A stretch of DNA of 64,000 nucleotides from an uncultured Bacilli bacterium (GCA_910583745.1 CAJTZC010000001.1:124001-188000); one strand, 5' to 3'; positions 41,944 through 51,953 are shown, counted from the first letter of the stretch. Notes: a model not told the origin generated them from the sequence alone. Made by a program: numbers and translations.

Positions 41944-43308
41944 TTACTTGTGCATAATTTTAATTTGAATCGTCTTTACTTTTGCAGTATAGGTTACGGT
42001 CAAATCGTCTCCAGTGACGACCACTGGAACGTCGTGTGTTCCAGGTGTATATCCGCTTAAATCCAACTGCGCTTTGATCGACTTGGTATTGATGTTATTG
42101 ATGATGTTCTCGGAACCCTTCAATATAACTGTAATCGCCGTGTCTTCTTGTGAAACGGCATTTGCCACATAGTCTTGGTTCAAGTGAATGAATTCTACTG
42201 TAACATCGTTCAACTCTATAGTCGCTTCGTTACCAAGGTTGACATCTACGGAAGTCGTGTTCTCGCTCATGTATCTTACACCACTCGGTTTTATCAATGT
42301 AACGTTGTATTTTTTGTTCGAACTCAATCCTTCGACATCGATTTCTGCGGTGATAGAAGTTAGATTGTTGATTGCATTTTGGTCTCCGTACACTCTTACG
42401 CTCCTAACACTCGATGTCACTGAACTTATCGCGTACCCCGTGGCCAAGTCTCCGACTGGAACAATCTTGACTGGTAAATCTGTATAGTAGGAATCTACTT
42501 TTATCGTCGCACTGGCTGTCGATGGTACAATTTCTACATTTTCGACGAGTCTTCCATTCGTATCGTAAGCGACGAGTGGAATCGAATCGACTTCGAATGT
42601 GCCTGCCTCTGTCAATCCCAAATTGGCGACGTTGACGAGGGCTTTGATGTTGGCAACTCTCGCGAGGGCTTCACTCGAACCTTTCACGTAGACTTCGCTC
42701 TCTTTCAGCGTCACTTCGCTGACGTTCAACTTGCTATCGAGTTTGTCTTGGTTCAATAAGTCATAAGATAAAGTTCTTACGTTCGAAACTTTCTCACGTA
42801 TCTTGACTGTTACGGTCGATGGAACCAATTCGTATTTTACCGATTTGATGGAATGGTTGTATTTCAGTTTGACTGTATATTCTCCAGTTTTGTAATCACT
42901 CAGGTCTAAAACCACTTTGTGTTCGCCTAACTGTTTTGCCAAGTACAAATCGCTCTTTCGTCCCATCAAAATGATGTCTACGGTCTCTGGTACGCCTTCT
43001 ACGACGTATTTTTCTTCGTTGAAGATGACATTGACTGGCTGACTCGAAAGGATTTCGCTTTCGTTTTCTACCAAGTTAATGGCTCTGCTATCTACAACTA
43101 AGAATGCCAATGCGGCGAGGACGAGCGAAATGATCAATAAAGAATGTGGTTTATTTAATAGTCCATCGAATACGCCTGCATTTTTTTTGAGTATCTTATT
43201 TACTCTATATACAATTCTGCTGAGCGGAGTGACGATTACTTTATCTATCGCACGGTGTACGCCTTTAAAAATCGTACTTAGAGGATTGCTCTTTTTCTTC
43301 TTACTCAT
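41944..43308 (-). CDS. cdaR: CdaR-like regulator with YbbR domains
   Basis: The 454-aa protein starts at ATG 43308 (AAAGAGGTGAAAAAG) and overlaps the cdaA stop. It has one membrane helix (LLIISLVLAALAFLVVD) followed by four extracellular YbbR-like domains, each with segments such as YTVKLKYNHSIKSVKYELVP and VTVKI. CdaR binds and modulates the diadenylate cyclase CdaA, so the pair controls c-di-AMP, which governs potassium and cell-wall homeostasis. Gene order cdaA-cdaR is standard; glmM, often next, is absent. Confidence 0.9.
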   Translation of the reverse strand: MSKKKKSNPLSTIFKGVHRAIDKVIVTPLSRIVYRVNKILKKNAGVFDGLLNKPHSLLIISLVLAALAFLVVDSRAINLVENESEILSSQPVNVIFNEEKYVVEGVPETVDIILMGRKSDLYLAKQLGEHKVVLDLSDYKTGEYTVKLKYNHSIKSVKYELVPSTVTVKIREKVSNVRTLSYDLLNQDKLDSKLNVSEVTLKESEVYVKGSSEALARVANIKALVNVANLGLTEAGTFEVDSIPLVAYDTNGRLVENVEIVPSTASATIKVDSYYTDLPVKIVPVGDLATGYAISSVTSSVRSVRVYGDQNAINNLTSITAEIDVEGLSSNKKYNVTLIKPSGVRYMSENTTSVDVNLGNEATIELNDVTVEFIHLNQDYVANAVSQEDTAITVILKGSENIINNINTKSIKAQLDLSGYTPGTHDVPVVVTGDDLTVTYTAKVKTIQIKIMHK

Positions 43309-44113
43309 CTTTTTCACCTCTTTCGTCGGCTGCATAGAAGATTTCTGTCTTAGGAGACAGTTCGTTGTATAACATCTTCTTGAACTCTTCTGGTGTCAAA
43401 TTGTAGTTTAGAGTGCTGTTGATTGCAATGCTGATTCTACCGGTCTCTTCAGATACGATGAGCACGATTGCATCGGACTCTTCGGCTAACCCTAGACCCG
43501 CTCTGTGGCGGGTTCCTAAACTCTTAGACAGTTTGTTGTCCATGCTGGTTCTGAAAACGCATCCTGCACAGGTGACTTTCGTTCCTTGTATGATGACTCC
43601 TCCATCGTGAAGAGCGCTGTTAGGATAGAACAAACTCTCGATAATTTGGCTGCTGACATCTGCATATATCTTTGTCGCTGGAGAAATGTATTCCTGTAAG
43701 CTCACATCTCTCTCGATAGCGATGAGTGCTCCGAATTTGTTTTTTCGCAGATAATCGACAGCTTCCATCACTTCAGTAACCAACTTCTCTCTTTCGTCCG
43801 AAGTCAGCACTTTGTGTCGTCCGAGCAATTGGCTTCGACCCAGTTGTTCTAGAACCGTACGAATCTCCGGTTGGAAGATGATGATGATGGCAAGTGGTCC
43901 CCACATGATGATGTATTCCAAAATGAGACCGACTGCATAAAGGTTCAATAAGCTGCTCAAAATTTTAATCACTACTATGAATAAAACACCTTTAAATATG
44001 AGCACCATTTTGATGTTATTTTTAAGATTTTTTAATAAGAAGTATACTATGTACCACAAAATACAGACGTCCAATATCTTTGTGATGATACTCCAAACTG
44101 ATGATAAAGTCAT
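43301..44113 (-). CDS. cdaA: Diadenylate cyclase CdaA
   Basis: The 270-aa membrane enzyme makes c-di-AMP from two ATP. Three N-terminal membrane helices (about residues 12-85) precede the DAC domain. The DGA motif reads DGG in SALHDGGVIIQG, and RHR is intact in GTRHRAGLGLAE, followed by IVLIVSEETG. The DGA-to-DGG change is conservative but touches the active-site loop. AAGGAGGAAAGTC precedes the ATG. Confidence 0.92.
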   Translation of the reverse strand: MTLSSVWSIITKILDVCILWYIVYFLLKNLKNNIKMVLIFKGVLFIVVIKILSSLLNLYAVGLILEYIIMWGPLAIIIIFQPEIRTVLEQLGRSQLLGRHKVLTSDEREKLVTEVMEAVDYLRKNKFGALIAIERDVSLQEYISPATKIYADVSSQIIESLFYPNSALHDGGVIIQGTKVTCAGCVFRTSMDNKLSKSLGTRHRAGLGLAEESDAIVLIVSEETGRISIAINSTLNYNLTPEEFKKMLYNELSPKTEIFYAADERGEKDE

Positions 44114-44236
44114 GACTTTCCTCCTTGCGTCACTTTTTGCATTATAACAAATTCAGGAAATTATTTCCACTGAAAATGTAGATCTAACTTTTTTAGAGGA
44201 AACGATTTTTTCATCGGTCCCCTTTTTTATTCTTCT

Positions 44237-45310
44237 CTATTGTGCTTCTGGTCCAGAAATTTTTACGGTTCTTCCCGTCGGCTGGAGTCCTATATAGGTT
44301 ATCCCATCGTTGACGACGAGATTCTCTCCGTTTTGGTATTTGTACGTCGTCTTTCCTGAACGCGTCTTTTTCTCCCAAGTGATAGGTACGGCTTTGCCTT
44401 CACTGATAAAGTAGCCCTGTCCTGTACCGATGTTCTCCATGTCTTGTCTGCCGTAGTTGTCAATCGTCTTGTATTTCACGTTGTATACGATGATGTTCTT
44501 CGTCTTCACTCTCTCTTTGGAGTTGTAGTCGATGAGCTCGGTGTTGTTTTGGCTCCGCAGATACATTTTGGTCTCTTCGTCGTAGAAGAATTTTGCCGAA
44601 TAGCTTCCAGAGTACGGGATTTCTACCGTCGTCGCCGAAGTGACTCCCTCGAAGTTTCCGAGGTCTAACGGGTTCGCATCGTACTCGAGTAGATTGCCGC
44701 CTTCCGTCGTCGTGCGGTACTTCAGTTTTTCAGTGGCCTTTCTCAAACTCTCCATTTTGGAGTATCCCTTGTGTTCGTAGCCGATTCCCTTTATCGTCGT
44801 ATCTCTGAAGAAGTAACTTCCCTCGTAGGTGAGTCCATTGATATTGTTTATCCCTAAAGTCTTGATGTCACTTTGGGCCTGCGGACTCCAACCCCAGTGG
44901 ACGTATATTGCATCGTTTTCTAGGGCATAATCTAGGAAGTAATGTCTACTGCTTCGGATACTCTGTATCTTAGGACTCGTCGAATCTTTTAGCAGTATCA
45001 TCTCGCGCGTGATGCCTCCTTCTACGAGCATCTCGTAATTGATGTACGCGTCGTTGAGACCGGACTGGTACTTCCATACGGCACTGTTGTTGTTTATCAT
45101 GACAGCATAAGGTCGCGAATTGGATGACAGGTCGATGATTTGTACTTCTGGTTCAGGTTCGACCACAGGTGGCGGTGGGGTGTCCGGTTTTTCGATGTCG
45201 GCTTTGTTCTCTTTCAAGAGAAAATAGCCTATTCCCGTCGCAAGTACGAGGGAACCTGCAATAATGAATGCCAACAGTTTTTGTTTTTGTCGCTTCTTTA
45301 ACTTCTTCAT
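44237..45310 (-). CDS. DUF3048 (YerB-like) membrane-anchored protein
   Basis: The 357-aa protein has an N-terminal anchor (LLAFIIAGSLVLATGIGYFL), a Pro/Glu linker (DTPPPPVVEPEPEVQI), and the DUF3048 domain: RPYAVMINNNSAVWKYQSGL, IQSIRSSRHYFLDYA, YVHWGWSPQAQ, and a C-terminal half with GQGYFISEGKAVPITWEK. YerB-type proteins are extracytoplasmic; in Bacillus YerB interacts with penicillin-binding protein machinery according to my memory, which I hold loosely. It is transcribed away from the YfhO gene. Confidence 0.85.
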   Translation of the reverse strand: MKKLKKRQKQKLLAFIIAGSLVLATGIGYFLLKENKADIEKPDTPPPPVVEPEPEVQIIDLSSNSRPYAVMINNNSAVWKYQSGLNDAYINYEMLVEGGITREMILLKDSTSPKIQSIRSSRHYFLDYALENDAIYVHWGWSPQAQSDIKTLGINNINGLTYEGSYFFRDTTIKGIGYEHKGYSKMESLRKATEKLKYRTTTEGGNLLEYDANPLDLGNFEGVTSATTVEIPYSGSYSAKFFYDEETKMYLRSQNNTELIDYNSKERVKTKNIIVYNVKYKTIDNYGRQDMENIGTGQGYFISEGKAVPITWEKKTRSGKTTYKYQNGENLVVNDGITYIGLQPTGRTVKISGPEAQ

Positions 45311-45491
45311 TTTATTTTACCTCTTCTATATGATAACATTTTTTTCTTTATAATACAATTTAAAAATTGCACTTTCTTTTTTATCGGTTTGGCGCTTCTC
45401 TATCGATTTGCAAGAAAGACATTTTTTGTTCGACGGTTCCATTTTATAATCAGTTGTGTTATATTAAATTATAAGAATGAGGTTGAAGTTT

Positions 45492-47909
45492 ATGAAGAAA
45501 AAAAGAATACTGACTTATCTGGCTGCGTTCGTTTTGCCAGTGCTTATCTTTTTGTTGTGTGCCCTCTTGAACAGCTATCTCCCTTTCGGGGACGAGGTGC
45601 TGAATGCCTATGATTCGTACACACAATATCCGGGCATTTTGTTGGAAACGCTTCGCGGGTTGAAAAGTGGGAATCTCTTCTACTCTTTTAAAGGTGGGCT
45701 AGGTTTTTCTCTTTTTGGGACGGCCACGTATTATGCGTTCAGCCCCCTTCAGCTGTTGGCTCTTTTGGCAACTCCGATGAACTACCCTTATTTCATCGCA
45801 TTTATGACGTTTTTGCGGTTCGGTCTATTGGGTTTGACCATGTGTTTTTATCTCGACCATAAAAAGCTTAGAGCGACACATACTGTCCTTTTCAGTACCT
45901 TGTTTTCTTTGATGGGCTTTACGAGTGCTTATTATTATAATTTCATGTGGGTGGATGCCATTATCCTGTTGCCTTTGGTCATACACGGGTTGGACAAGCT
46001 TATCGATGGAGAGGAACCAACTTTCTATATCGTCTTTCTTGCCGCGACGATTTTCGTCAACTATTATATAGGATATATGGTCTGTATTTTTTGTCTTTTA
46101 TGGTTTTTCTTTCGAACTGTGGGTGAACAGAAGAAAGGATTGTTTAAGCGGTTTCTTTGGTGCTCGTTCCTTGCCGGGTGCACGTGTGCGGTCGTCCTCT
46201 TGCCTAGCTTTTTCGCTCTCATGGCCGGGAAAGCAGAGATGTATGGTTTTACCGAGTATTTCGGTATCTCCAAGAATGCACTTTCGTTTCTCTATACTTT
46301 GATGCCGTGTTCTTTTCAGATGTCGGACCAATCTTCCGGACCTGGGCTCATCTATTCCGGAATCTTGTCCGTAGTCGCGACGGTCTTCTACTTCTTTCTT
46401 CCGACTGTCCCTAAGAAGAAAAAACTAGTTACTTTGGCCATCTTGCTGTTCTTCTACCTCTCTCTCTCTCTCCATTTTTTGAACTATGCTTGGCAATTTT
46501 TTCAAAGTCCGATTTGGTGGCCGAGTCGCTTCTCGTTTTTGTTTTCTTTCTTTGTCTTATGCATCGCGTCAGAGACTTTGAACGACTTGGACCATTTGCA
46601 GGTGCCTCTCAAATCAAAAGTTTGCATCTCCATCGTCGGGGTCGTCGGCATCGTTTTGAGTGCCTTCTATAAGTGGAACAGCGTTCCGAATACACAGGTA
46701 TTCACCTATTTTTACTTAGGATTCAGTCTATTGATCTTTCTCGAACTCATCTTCTTGCTCGATAAAAAGGGATTTTTGGTGATGATTATGCTCTTCACTT
46801 TTGTCGAAGTTTCTTTGAACACTTTCAACAACTTAAAGACCAACTATCGATATGTGTCTGTATCCAACTACCACTATTTAAAGAAGGACATGCCCGAGGT
46901 CATCGAAAAACTGAATGTGGAAAACGACGGTCTTTTCTACAGGTTAGAGATGACGAAGAAGTTTACCTCGAACGATGGCATGTATTTCGGATACAACGGA
47001 TTGAACTTTTTTAGCTCCGTGCGCAATGGGAAGACGATGAAGATACTCGAGCGATTGGGTTTGGACGTCTACAACGATTGTCACGTGGAACTGCAAAACT
47101 TCGACCCCGTGTCTTTGAGTCTTCTCGGTGTCAAATATCTCTATGGAAGCGCTCCTTATTTTGAAGAGGTGGAAAACCGTCTTTTGGTACATCCTTATCC
47201 CCTCTCTTTGGGGTTCCTCGTCGAGGAAGACGTCAAAGACTTCGAGTTAGGAGAAGACAGTTTTGTGAACAAGAACGAACTCGTCAAGACGATGACGGGT
47301 CTCGACGACGACTTGTATACTCGAATCGACCACGAGAAGTTCGAGTACAAAAAAGAGGGATACGAGAATGTCTACGAATTGCATTTTACGAGCGACGGAC
47401 ATTACTTGCTGTTTTTGGAGGATTTGGGAGGCGACATCACCGTCGACGGCGTGATGAACAGTATCGATAAAAAGATGATAGAGATTCAAAAAGGTTCGGA
47501 AGTCTCCATCGCTTATAGAATCGTCACCGACTATCAGGAAGAAGAAGTCTATTTGACTGCTTTACATGTCGACCGGTATGAAGAACACATGACCCAGCTC
47601 GACGAAGTCATGGAAGCTCGCACGAATGTGAACGGACATCTCGTCGAAGGTGTCGTCGAGGTATCAAAGGACAAGTCTTTTCTTTTCACGAGCATCCCTT
47701 TTGAAGAGGGAATGACGGTCTCTGTCGATGAAGAAAAAGTCGACTTCGACGTCGTATTGGGTGGTTTCATCGGTCTAGAACTTTCTTCCGGACAGCACGT
47801 GGTCACCGTCGATTACCAACCGCAGGGGTTAAAGGCGGGAGCGATAATCAGTGTAACCAGTGTTGCCATGACGGTCTTCTATTTACAAAAGAGGAGAAAA
47901 GCTCTATAA
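45492..47909 (+). CDS. YfhO-family integral membrane protein
   Basis: The 805-aa protein starts best at ATG 45492 (GAGGTTGAAGTTT before it); 45477 is an alternative. It has about 11-13 membrane helices to residue 450 with the YfhO features GDEVLNAYDSYTQYPG and SFKGGLGFSLFGTATYYAFSPL. An extracytoplasmic beta-rich region follows, then a last membrane helix (AGAIISVTSVAMTVFYL). YfhO proteins are linked to glycosylation of lipoteichoic acid using lipid-linked sugars. The GT2 gene 20 bp downstream would make the lipid-linked sugar, so the two form one functional unit. Confidence 0.9.
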   Translation: MKKKRILTYLAAFVLPVLIFLLCALLNSYLPFGDEVLNAYDSYTQYPGILLETLRGLKSGNLFYSFKGGLGFSLFGTATYYAFSPLQLLALLATPMNYPYFIAFMTFLRFGLLGLTMCFYLDHKKLRATHTVLFSTLFSLMGFTSAYYYNFMWVDAIILLPLVIHGLDKLIDGEEPTFYIVFLAATIFVNYYIGYMVCIFCLLWFFFRTVGEQKKGLFKRFLWCSFLAGCTCAVVLLPSFFALMAGKAEMYGFTEYFGISKNALSFLYTLMPCSFQMSDQSSGPGLIYSGILSVVATVFYFFLPTVPKKKKLVTLAILLFFYLSLSLHFLNYAWQFFQSPIWWPSRFSFLFSFFVLCIASETLNDLDHLQVPLKSKVCISIVGVVGIVLSAFYKWNSVPNTQVFTYFYLGFSLLIFLELIFLLDKKGFLVMIMLFTFVEVSLNTFNNLKTNYRYVSVSNYHYLKKDMPEVIEKLNVENDGLFYRLEMTKKFTSNDGMYFGYNGLNFFSSVRNGKTMKILERLGLDVYNDCHVELQNFDPVSLSLLGVKYLYGSAPYFEEVENRLLVHPYPLSLGFLVEEDVKDFELGEDSFVNKNELVKTMTGLDDDLYTRIDHEKFEYKKEGYENVYELHFTSDGHYLLFLEDLGGDITVDGVMNSIDKKMIEIQKGSEVSIAYRIVTDYQEEEVYLTALHVDRYEEHMTQLDEVMEARTNVNGHLVEGVVEVSKDKSFLFTSIPFEEGMTVSVDEEKVDFDVVLGGFIGLELSSGQHVVTVDYQPQGLKAGAIISVTSVAMTVFYLQKRRKAL

Positions 47910-47929
47910 TGAAACTGTGGTGATGTAAA

Positions 47930-48871
47930 ATGAAGTTGAGCGTTATAATACCAGCTTGCAACGAAGAAGAGAGTATCGATATCATCTATAACAACATTAT
48001 GAGTGTTTTGGAAGATATCAATTTTGAAGTCATCTTCGTCGACGATGGTTCTACAGATAAAACGCTTCAAGTCTTGGAATCGGTCTATAAGAAAGACCCG
48101 AAGCGCGTAAAAGTGATAAGCTTCAGTAGAAACTTCGGCAAGGATGCGGCCATCTATGCAGGACTAGAAAATGCAAATGGCGAGTATTCGGTTGTCATCG
48201 ATGCCGACATGGAACAAGACCCTAAGTATCTCATTAGGATGTTGAAATTTTTGGAAGACAATAAGAATTATGACCAAGTCGCGATGGTCATAAAAAAACG
48301 CAAGGCAGGAAACCTCTTTAAGCGATTTGGTGCGAAGATGTTCTACATATTTATCAATTTCTTGAGCGACACGAAATTCGAGCAAGATGCGAGTGACTTC
48401 CGCATGTTCAACTCGACGGTCAAAGATGCTCTTTTGAAGCTTCCTGAGAAAAATCGATTCTCGAAAGGAATATTCAACTGGGTCGGTTTCAATACGAAGT
48501 ATATGGAATACGACGTCGGAACGAGGATAAAGGGAAAGACAAAGTTCAATTTTTCTGCCTCGGTCAAATATGCCATCAACGGCATCGTCGGATTTTCGAC
48601 GCGACCTTTGAAACTGGCTTCTCTCTTCGGTTCGATTATCTCCCTTACAGGTTTTGGGTATTTGGTCTATGTCTTGATTAAAACTCTCGCGTTTGGAGCA
48701 GATACTCCTGGGTTTGCAACTATCGTGTGTCTCATCTTGTTTTTAGGCGGTATACAGCTCATCGCTATCGGCATACTGGGCGAATATCTGTCTAGGATGT
48801 TCATTGAGACGAAGAACAGACCTATCTATATCGCGAGAAAAAAAATCGGTTTTGAAGATGAAATTCTTTAG
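47930..48871 (+). CDS. GtrB/DpmS-like glycosyltransferase family 2
   Basis: The 313-aa protein has a GT2 domain with VIIPACNEEESI, FVDDGSTDKT, FSRNFGKDAAIYAGLENA, DADMEQDP and SDFRMFNSTV, then two C-terminal membrane helices (LASLFGSIISLTGFGYLVYV; IVCLILFLGGIQLIAIGILG). Enzymes of this form transfer a sugar from a nucleotide donor to undecaprenyl phosphate. GGTGATGTAAA precedes the ATG. It forms an operon with YfhO and ends in a terminator. Confidence 0.92.
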   Translation: MKLSVIIPACNEEESIDIIYNNIMSVLEDINFEVIFVDDGSTDKTLQVLESVYKKDPKRVKVISFSRNFGKDAAIYAGLENANGEYSVVIDADMEQDPKYLIRMLKFLEDNKNYDQVAMVIKKRKAGNLFKRFGAKMFYIFINFLSDTKFEQDASDFRMFNSTVKDALLKLPEKNRFSKGIFNWVGFNTKYMEYDVGTRIKGKTKFNFSASVKYAINGIVGFSTRPLKLASLFGSIISLTGFGYLVYVLIKTLAFGADTPGFATIVCLILFLGGIQLIAIGILGEYLSRMFIETKNRPIYIARKKIGFEDEIL

Positions 48872-48880
48872 AAAACATGT

Positions 48881-48908
48881 CTACGGATTTGGACCGTAGT
48901 CTTTTTTT
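48881..48908 (+). terminator. Terminator of the YfhO-GT2 operon
   Basis: CTACGG, a 7-base loop, CCGTAG, then TCTTTTTTT, 9 bp after the stop. Confidence 0.85.
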
Positions 48909-48963
48909 GTCTTTTTTTTACTCTGTTTTGGGGCTCCAAACTTTTATTGGGGCAAATGTCGTA

Positions 48964-48992
48964 TTGCCATTTTTATCTGTTTGTGGTATACT
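48964..48992 (+). promoter_or_regulatory. Promoter of the paralogue pair
   Basis: TTGCCA (48964-48969), a 17-bp spacer ending TGG, and TATACT (48987-48992), giving an extended -10 box. Transcription would start about 20 bp before the ATG at 49019. Confidence 0.65.
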
Positions 48993-49018
48993 CTCTCATT
49001 AACGGGGAGGGGTTTTTT

Positions 49019-50026
49019 ATGAATGATTTTGACCACGTGGTCATGCGGCATTATTTGAAATTATTTGGTTGCCATTTGCAGGAATATCAGTGTTATTATG
49101 AATCAGGAATTCCTTATGGCCCTTCCATAGACGAATTGGTCGAAGTCGAACCTGAACACCTCATAGCGCTTTTCGATTTATTTATAAGAAAACTCGATGA
49201 AAATTTCTTGGCCTTAGAACAGTTTTCCAAGGAACAAACTGTGGAAGAGAACGAGGCTCGCATCATCGACAGAGAAGATGCAATTATTTCGGACGTATGT
49301 TTGAAAGCTGTCGTCTATCTGTTGAGTCGATACGAGGAAGAGTACGATGAGATTATCAACGCGGTGCGAAATTTACCTTTTTATGAGATAGTAAAAGCTT
49401 TCAAAATGGGCACTTCTTTGGCCTACTGCCTATTTAAAAGTTATATCTGCTTTTTAGTAGAAAATTTAAGCAATCGTCTATGTTATCTGGACGTGGTTTC
49501 AACTATAAATAAAAACCCTTGGCTGCGCGATTTAATAGACAATAAGGGATTCGACACTTTAAACCATAAGGCGAGAACCGTTCTAGAAAAAATGGTGAAC
49601 GTCGTCACTTTGGATAAAAACTTTTTTAGACAGTTAGACGATTATTTTAACGATTTCGAGAGAGATGGTTTATTGTGCAAATACGCGCCAGAATTTACTA
49701 GCTCTCTTCCAGATATCCGAAAGTTCAAGCAGTACCAAATTAGAATTATGCTTGCCGATGTCTATAGGACTTTGAAGAGTTACAGCCTCGACGATATGCA
49801 AGAAGAGGAAACCAGTAAGCTGGCCATCTTGGAAATCGTCGAAGAGAGAATTTTTTCAGAGAACTATACTCTACCCGAGGAGGAGACAGTGAGGCATGCA
49901 CTTTATAGACAGTTTTATCTCTCTTTGGAGGAAAAGTCTCTTTGGAGTGCACAGTTGCAAACTCTCGAAGAACACGATTGTGTCAAAATTTTAAAACCGG
50001 TCAATCCACTCTACTTTTTGGATTAG
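49019..50026 (+). CDS. Uncharacterised helical protein, paralogue A
   Basis: The 335-aa protein starts at ATG 49019, set by GGGGAGGGGTTTTTT. I do not recognise it. It is mostly helical and acidic, with no membrane segment. It shares with the next protein AIISDVCLKAVVYLLSRYEE (versus ALIFKKAVIYMLSNYQD), a central KGFDTLNHKART segment, FRQLDDYFNDFERDGLLCKY, FKQYQIRIMLADVYRTLKSY and the ending VKILKPVNPLYFLD. The two genes are 16 bp apart and arose by tandem duplication. Confidence 0.65.
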   Translation: MNDFDHVVMRHYLKLFGCHLQEYQCYYESGIPYGPSIDELVEVEPEHLIALFDLFIRKLDENFLALEQFSKEQTVEENEARIIDREDAIISDVCLKAVVYLLSRYEEEYDEIINAVRNLPFYEIVKAFKMGTSLAYCLFKSYICFLVENLSNRLCYLDVVSTINKNPWLRDLIDNKGFDTLNHKARTVLEKMVNVVTLDKNFFRQLDDYFNDFERDGLLCKYAPEFTSSLPDIRKFKQYQIRIMLADVYRTLKSYSLDDMQEEETSKLAILEIVEERIFSENYTLPEEETVRHALYRQFYLSLEEKSLWSAQLQTLEEHDCVKILKPVNPLYFLD

Positions 50027-50042
50027 AAGGAGATGTTTCTAT

Positions 50043-51065
50043 ATGGATAAAATGGATAGCCATATGGGTACTTTTTATCTCCAACTCGTCTGTGACGAAT
50101 TTGGCGTAGATAGACCTTCGAAAGAATTTCTCTTGCAACCTTCTCGCGAAGTTTTAGAAGAACTGTATAGCGAGTTTTTAGGTACTGCAAAGCAGTATGC
50201 GACTTTCTCGCACCTGACAGTTTTGAGCGAAGTCGATCGAGACCTTCTCGAGACCGACAATTTCGATAATCAAGTGTTCGAGAACGAGAAAGAACAGATA
50301 GCGCTCATCTTCAAAAAAGCCGTCATCTACATGCTCTCTAACTACCAGGATACCAATGAAGGTATTCTCAATCGCATTTTAGCTGTGCCGATGAGCGAAT
50401 TGACTCGCGAATTTTTAGCACAGACTTCCTTTTCAAAAGAGATATTTCAGTTTTACATTTTCTATCTGATTCAAAGACGATTCGGCGACATCACTATTGG
50501 AGACGAGGAAAATTTGGAGACGAAATATGCTTGCCTCGAAACGTTGGAACACAATCGAGGATTTATGACTATCAACGATAAGGCACGATGGGGGCTCAAA
50601 AATGTCGTCTTAAGCATTTCGAATAGAACGCCTCGTCTAGAAGATGCCGCGCATTTCCTCGATGCTTACTTCAATGACTATACATCCTTGGGGTTAAGTG
50701 CAAGCTTTGCAAATGAGTTTAGTGGTAGCAAAGAAGAGATTCGCGCCTTTAAAAAATACCAACTCGGACTTTTGATGAGTGATGTCTATCGCTATCTCAA
50801 AGGAACAATGCTTCAGGATAGAGCATTGGACGACTATGAATCGGAAGCAGAAGATGAAGATGACTTTTTAGAACTCTTGGAGAGCTATTTAGAATACGGG
50901 GATATCGACGTCTTACCTTCCAAAAAATTTCGGCATGAGCTGTACAGGAAGTTTTATTTTATATTGGTGACAGATGTTTCGCTAGCACCTTTGACTGCCG
51001 AATTGGAAAAAGATTCTCGCACTCACATCCTCAAACCTTTAAACCCCATTTACTTTTTAGACTAA
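50043..51065 (+). CDS. Uncharacterised helical protein, paralogue B
   Basis: The 340-aa protein starts at ATG 50043 (AGAAGGAGATGTTTCTAT). It repeats the layout of paralogue A with moderate identity: RGFMTINDKARWGLKNVV, HFLDAYFNDYTSLGLSASFA, FKKYQLGLLMSDVYRYLKG and the ending HILKPLNPIYFLD. It has an acidic insert (YESEAEDEDDFLELL). The conserved C-terminal LKPxNPxYFLD is the clearest family signature. The pair has its own promoter and ends in a bidirectional terminator. Confidence 0.65.
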   Translation: MDKMDSHMGTFYLQLVCDEFGVDRPSKEFLLQPSREVLEELYSEFLGTAKQYATFSHLTVLSEVDRDLLETDNFDNQVFENEKEQIALIFKKAVIYMLSNYQDTNEGILNRILAVPMSELTREFLAQTSFSKEIFQFYIFYLIQRRFGDITIGDEENLETKYACLETLEHNRGFMTINDKARWGLKNVVLSISNRTPRLEDAAHFLDAYFNDYTSLGLSASFANEFSGSKEEIRAFKKYQLGLLMSDVYRYLKGTMLQDRALDDYESEAEDEDDFLELLESYLEYGDIDVLPSKKFRHELYRKFYFILVTDVSLAPLTAELEKDSRTHILKPLNPIYFLD

Positions 51066-51088
51066 AAAAATGCCAAATGGCATTTTTT
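51065..51088. terminator. Bidirectional terminator between convergent genes
   Basis: AAAAAATGCCA and TGGCATTTTTT pair perfectly, serving the plus-strand paralogue pair and the minus-strand gene at 51097. Confidence 0.85.
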
Positions 51089-51096
51089 ACATGGTT

Positions 51097-51894
51097 CTAG
51101 GGAGTTGTGCTTATGATTTTGTAAGTGCTTATGAGTTCTGTTATGAGTCTGTCGCAGTCTGGCATGACGATGTATTCTTGCAATATGCCGTATTCGCCTT
51201 CCACAGGGACTTCGTTGGGAGTAGGAATTAAGCGATAGATTTTGTTTTTGTCTATCTTCGCTTTTATTTGGCATGGAGAATTTTCACAAATTCCTAATGT
51301 ATCATCGTACCAAATCTCTGCTCCTCCTTCGAGTGCAATCGTACTCGATGCGTTGAGCATCTCAATCGGCGCGCCTGGATTTAACGGTACCAAATCTTGA
51401 TTGAATATGTAGTAATTTCGCGTATTTTGAAGATTTCTATAATCTAGAATTGTGAGGTAGTTTTTACCGTCCAATCCTTTGATGAATTTGAAGTTGTCTA
51501 CGTTAAATGCTTTTTTTATGAAGTCGGAGGTGAATACCTCTTCTGTGTTCTCCTCTTTTTTGTTTCCCTCGTATTGGAATACATTTACATCGTCGAATTT
51601 TCCTTTTATCGAGAACGTATCTTTCTGTTCTTCGAGAGAAAAGTCGATTTGCAGTTTCTTTTTTGCTCCGTTTATCGTGATGTCGTATATCTGCTCGAGC
51701 ATTGTATCTTCTTTCCGTTCGGAACTTCGAAAGCGTATGCTGTCCTCTTTACTCACAGAGGGTTGATTCGTGTCCTCAGTATTCGGAAGTTCACTTTTGG
51801 ATTTATTATCGAGATTTAATCTCATGTAAGTGAGACTGGAACCTAAAAAAACGGCAAAAACCCCGACAAGAATATACCTGAATATCCTTTTCAT
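51097..51894 (-). CDS. Membrane-anchored extracytoplasmic protein of unknown function
   Basis: The 265-aa protein has an N-terminal helix (YILVGVFAVFLGSSLTYM) and an extracytoplasmic region with alternating strands (YDITINGAKKKLQIDFSL, FKFIKGLDGKNYLTILDY, IYRLIPTPNEVPVEGEYGIL). Two cysteines in GICENSPCQIK may pair. No family recognised. It is monocistronic, lying between convergent terminators. Confidence 0.6.
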   Translation of the reverse strand: MKRIFRYILVGVFAVFLGSSLTYMRLNLDNKSKSELPNTEDTNQPSVSKEDSIRFRSSERKEDTMLEQIYDITINGAKKKLQIDFSLEEQKDTFSIKGKFDDVNVFQYEGNKKEENTEEVFTSDFIKKAFNVDNFKFIKGLDGKNYLTILDYRNLQNTRNYYIFNQDLVPLNPGAPIEMLNASSTIALEGGAEIWYDDTLGICENSPCQIKAKIDKNKIYRLIPTPNEVPVEGEYGILQEYIVMPDCDRLITELISTYKIISTTP

Positions 51895-51953
51895 GCCAAC
51901 TCCTCTTTTCTTGACTTAATTATAAAATAGATTATGTTTTTTTACAAGAAAAA

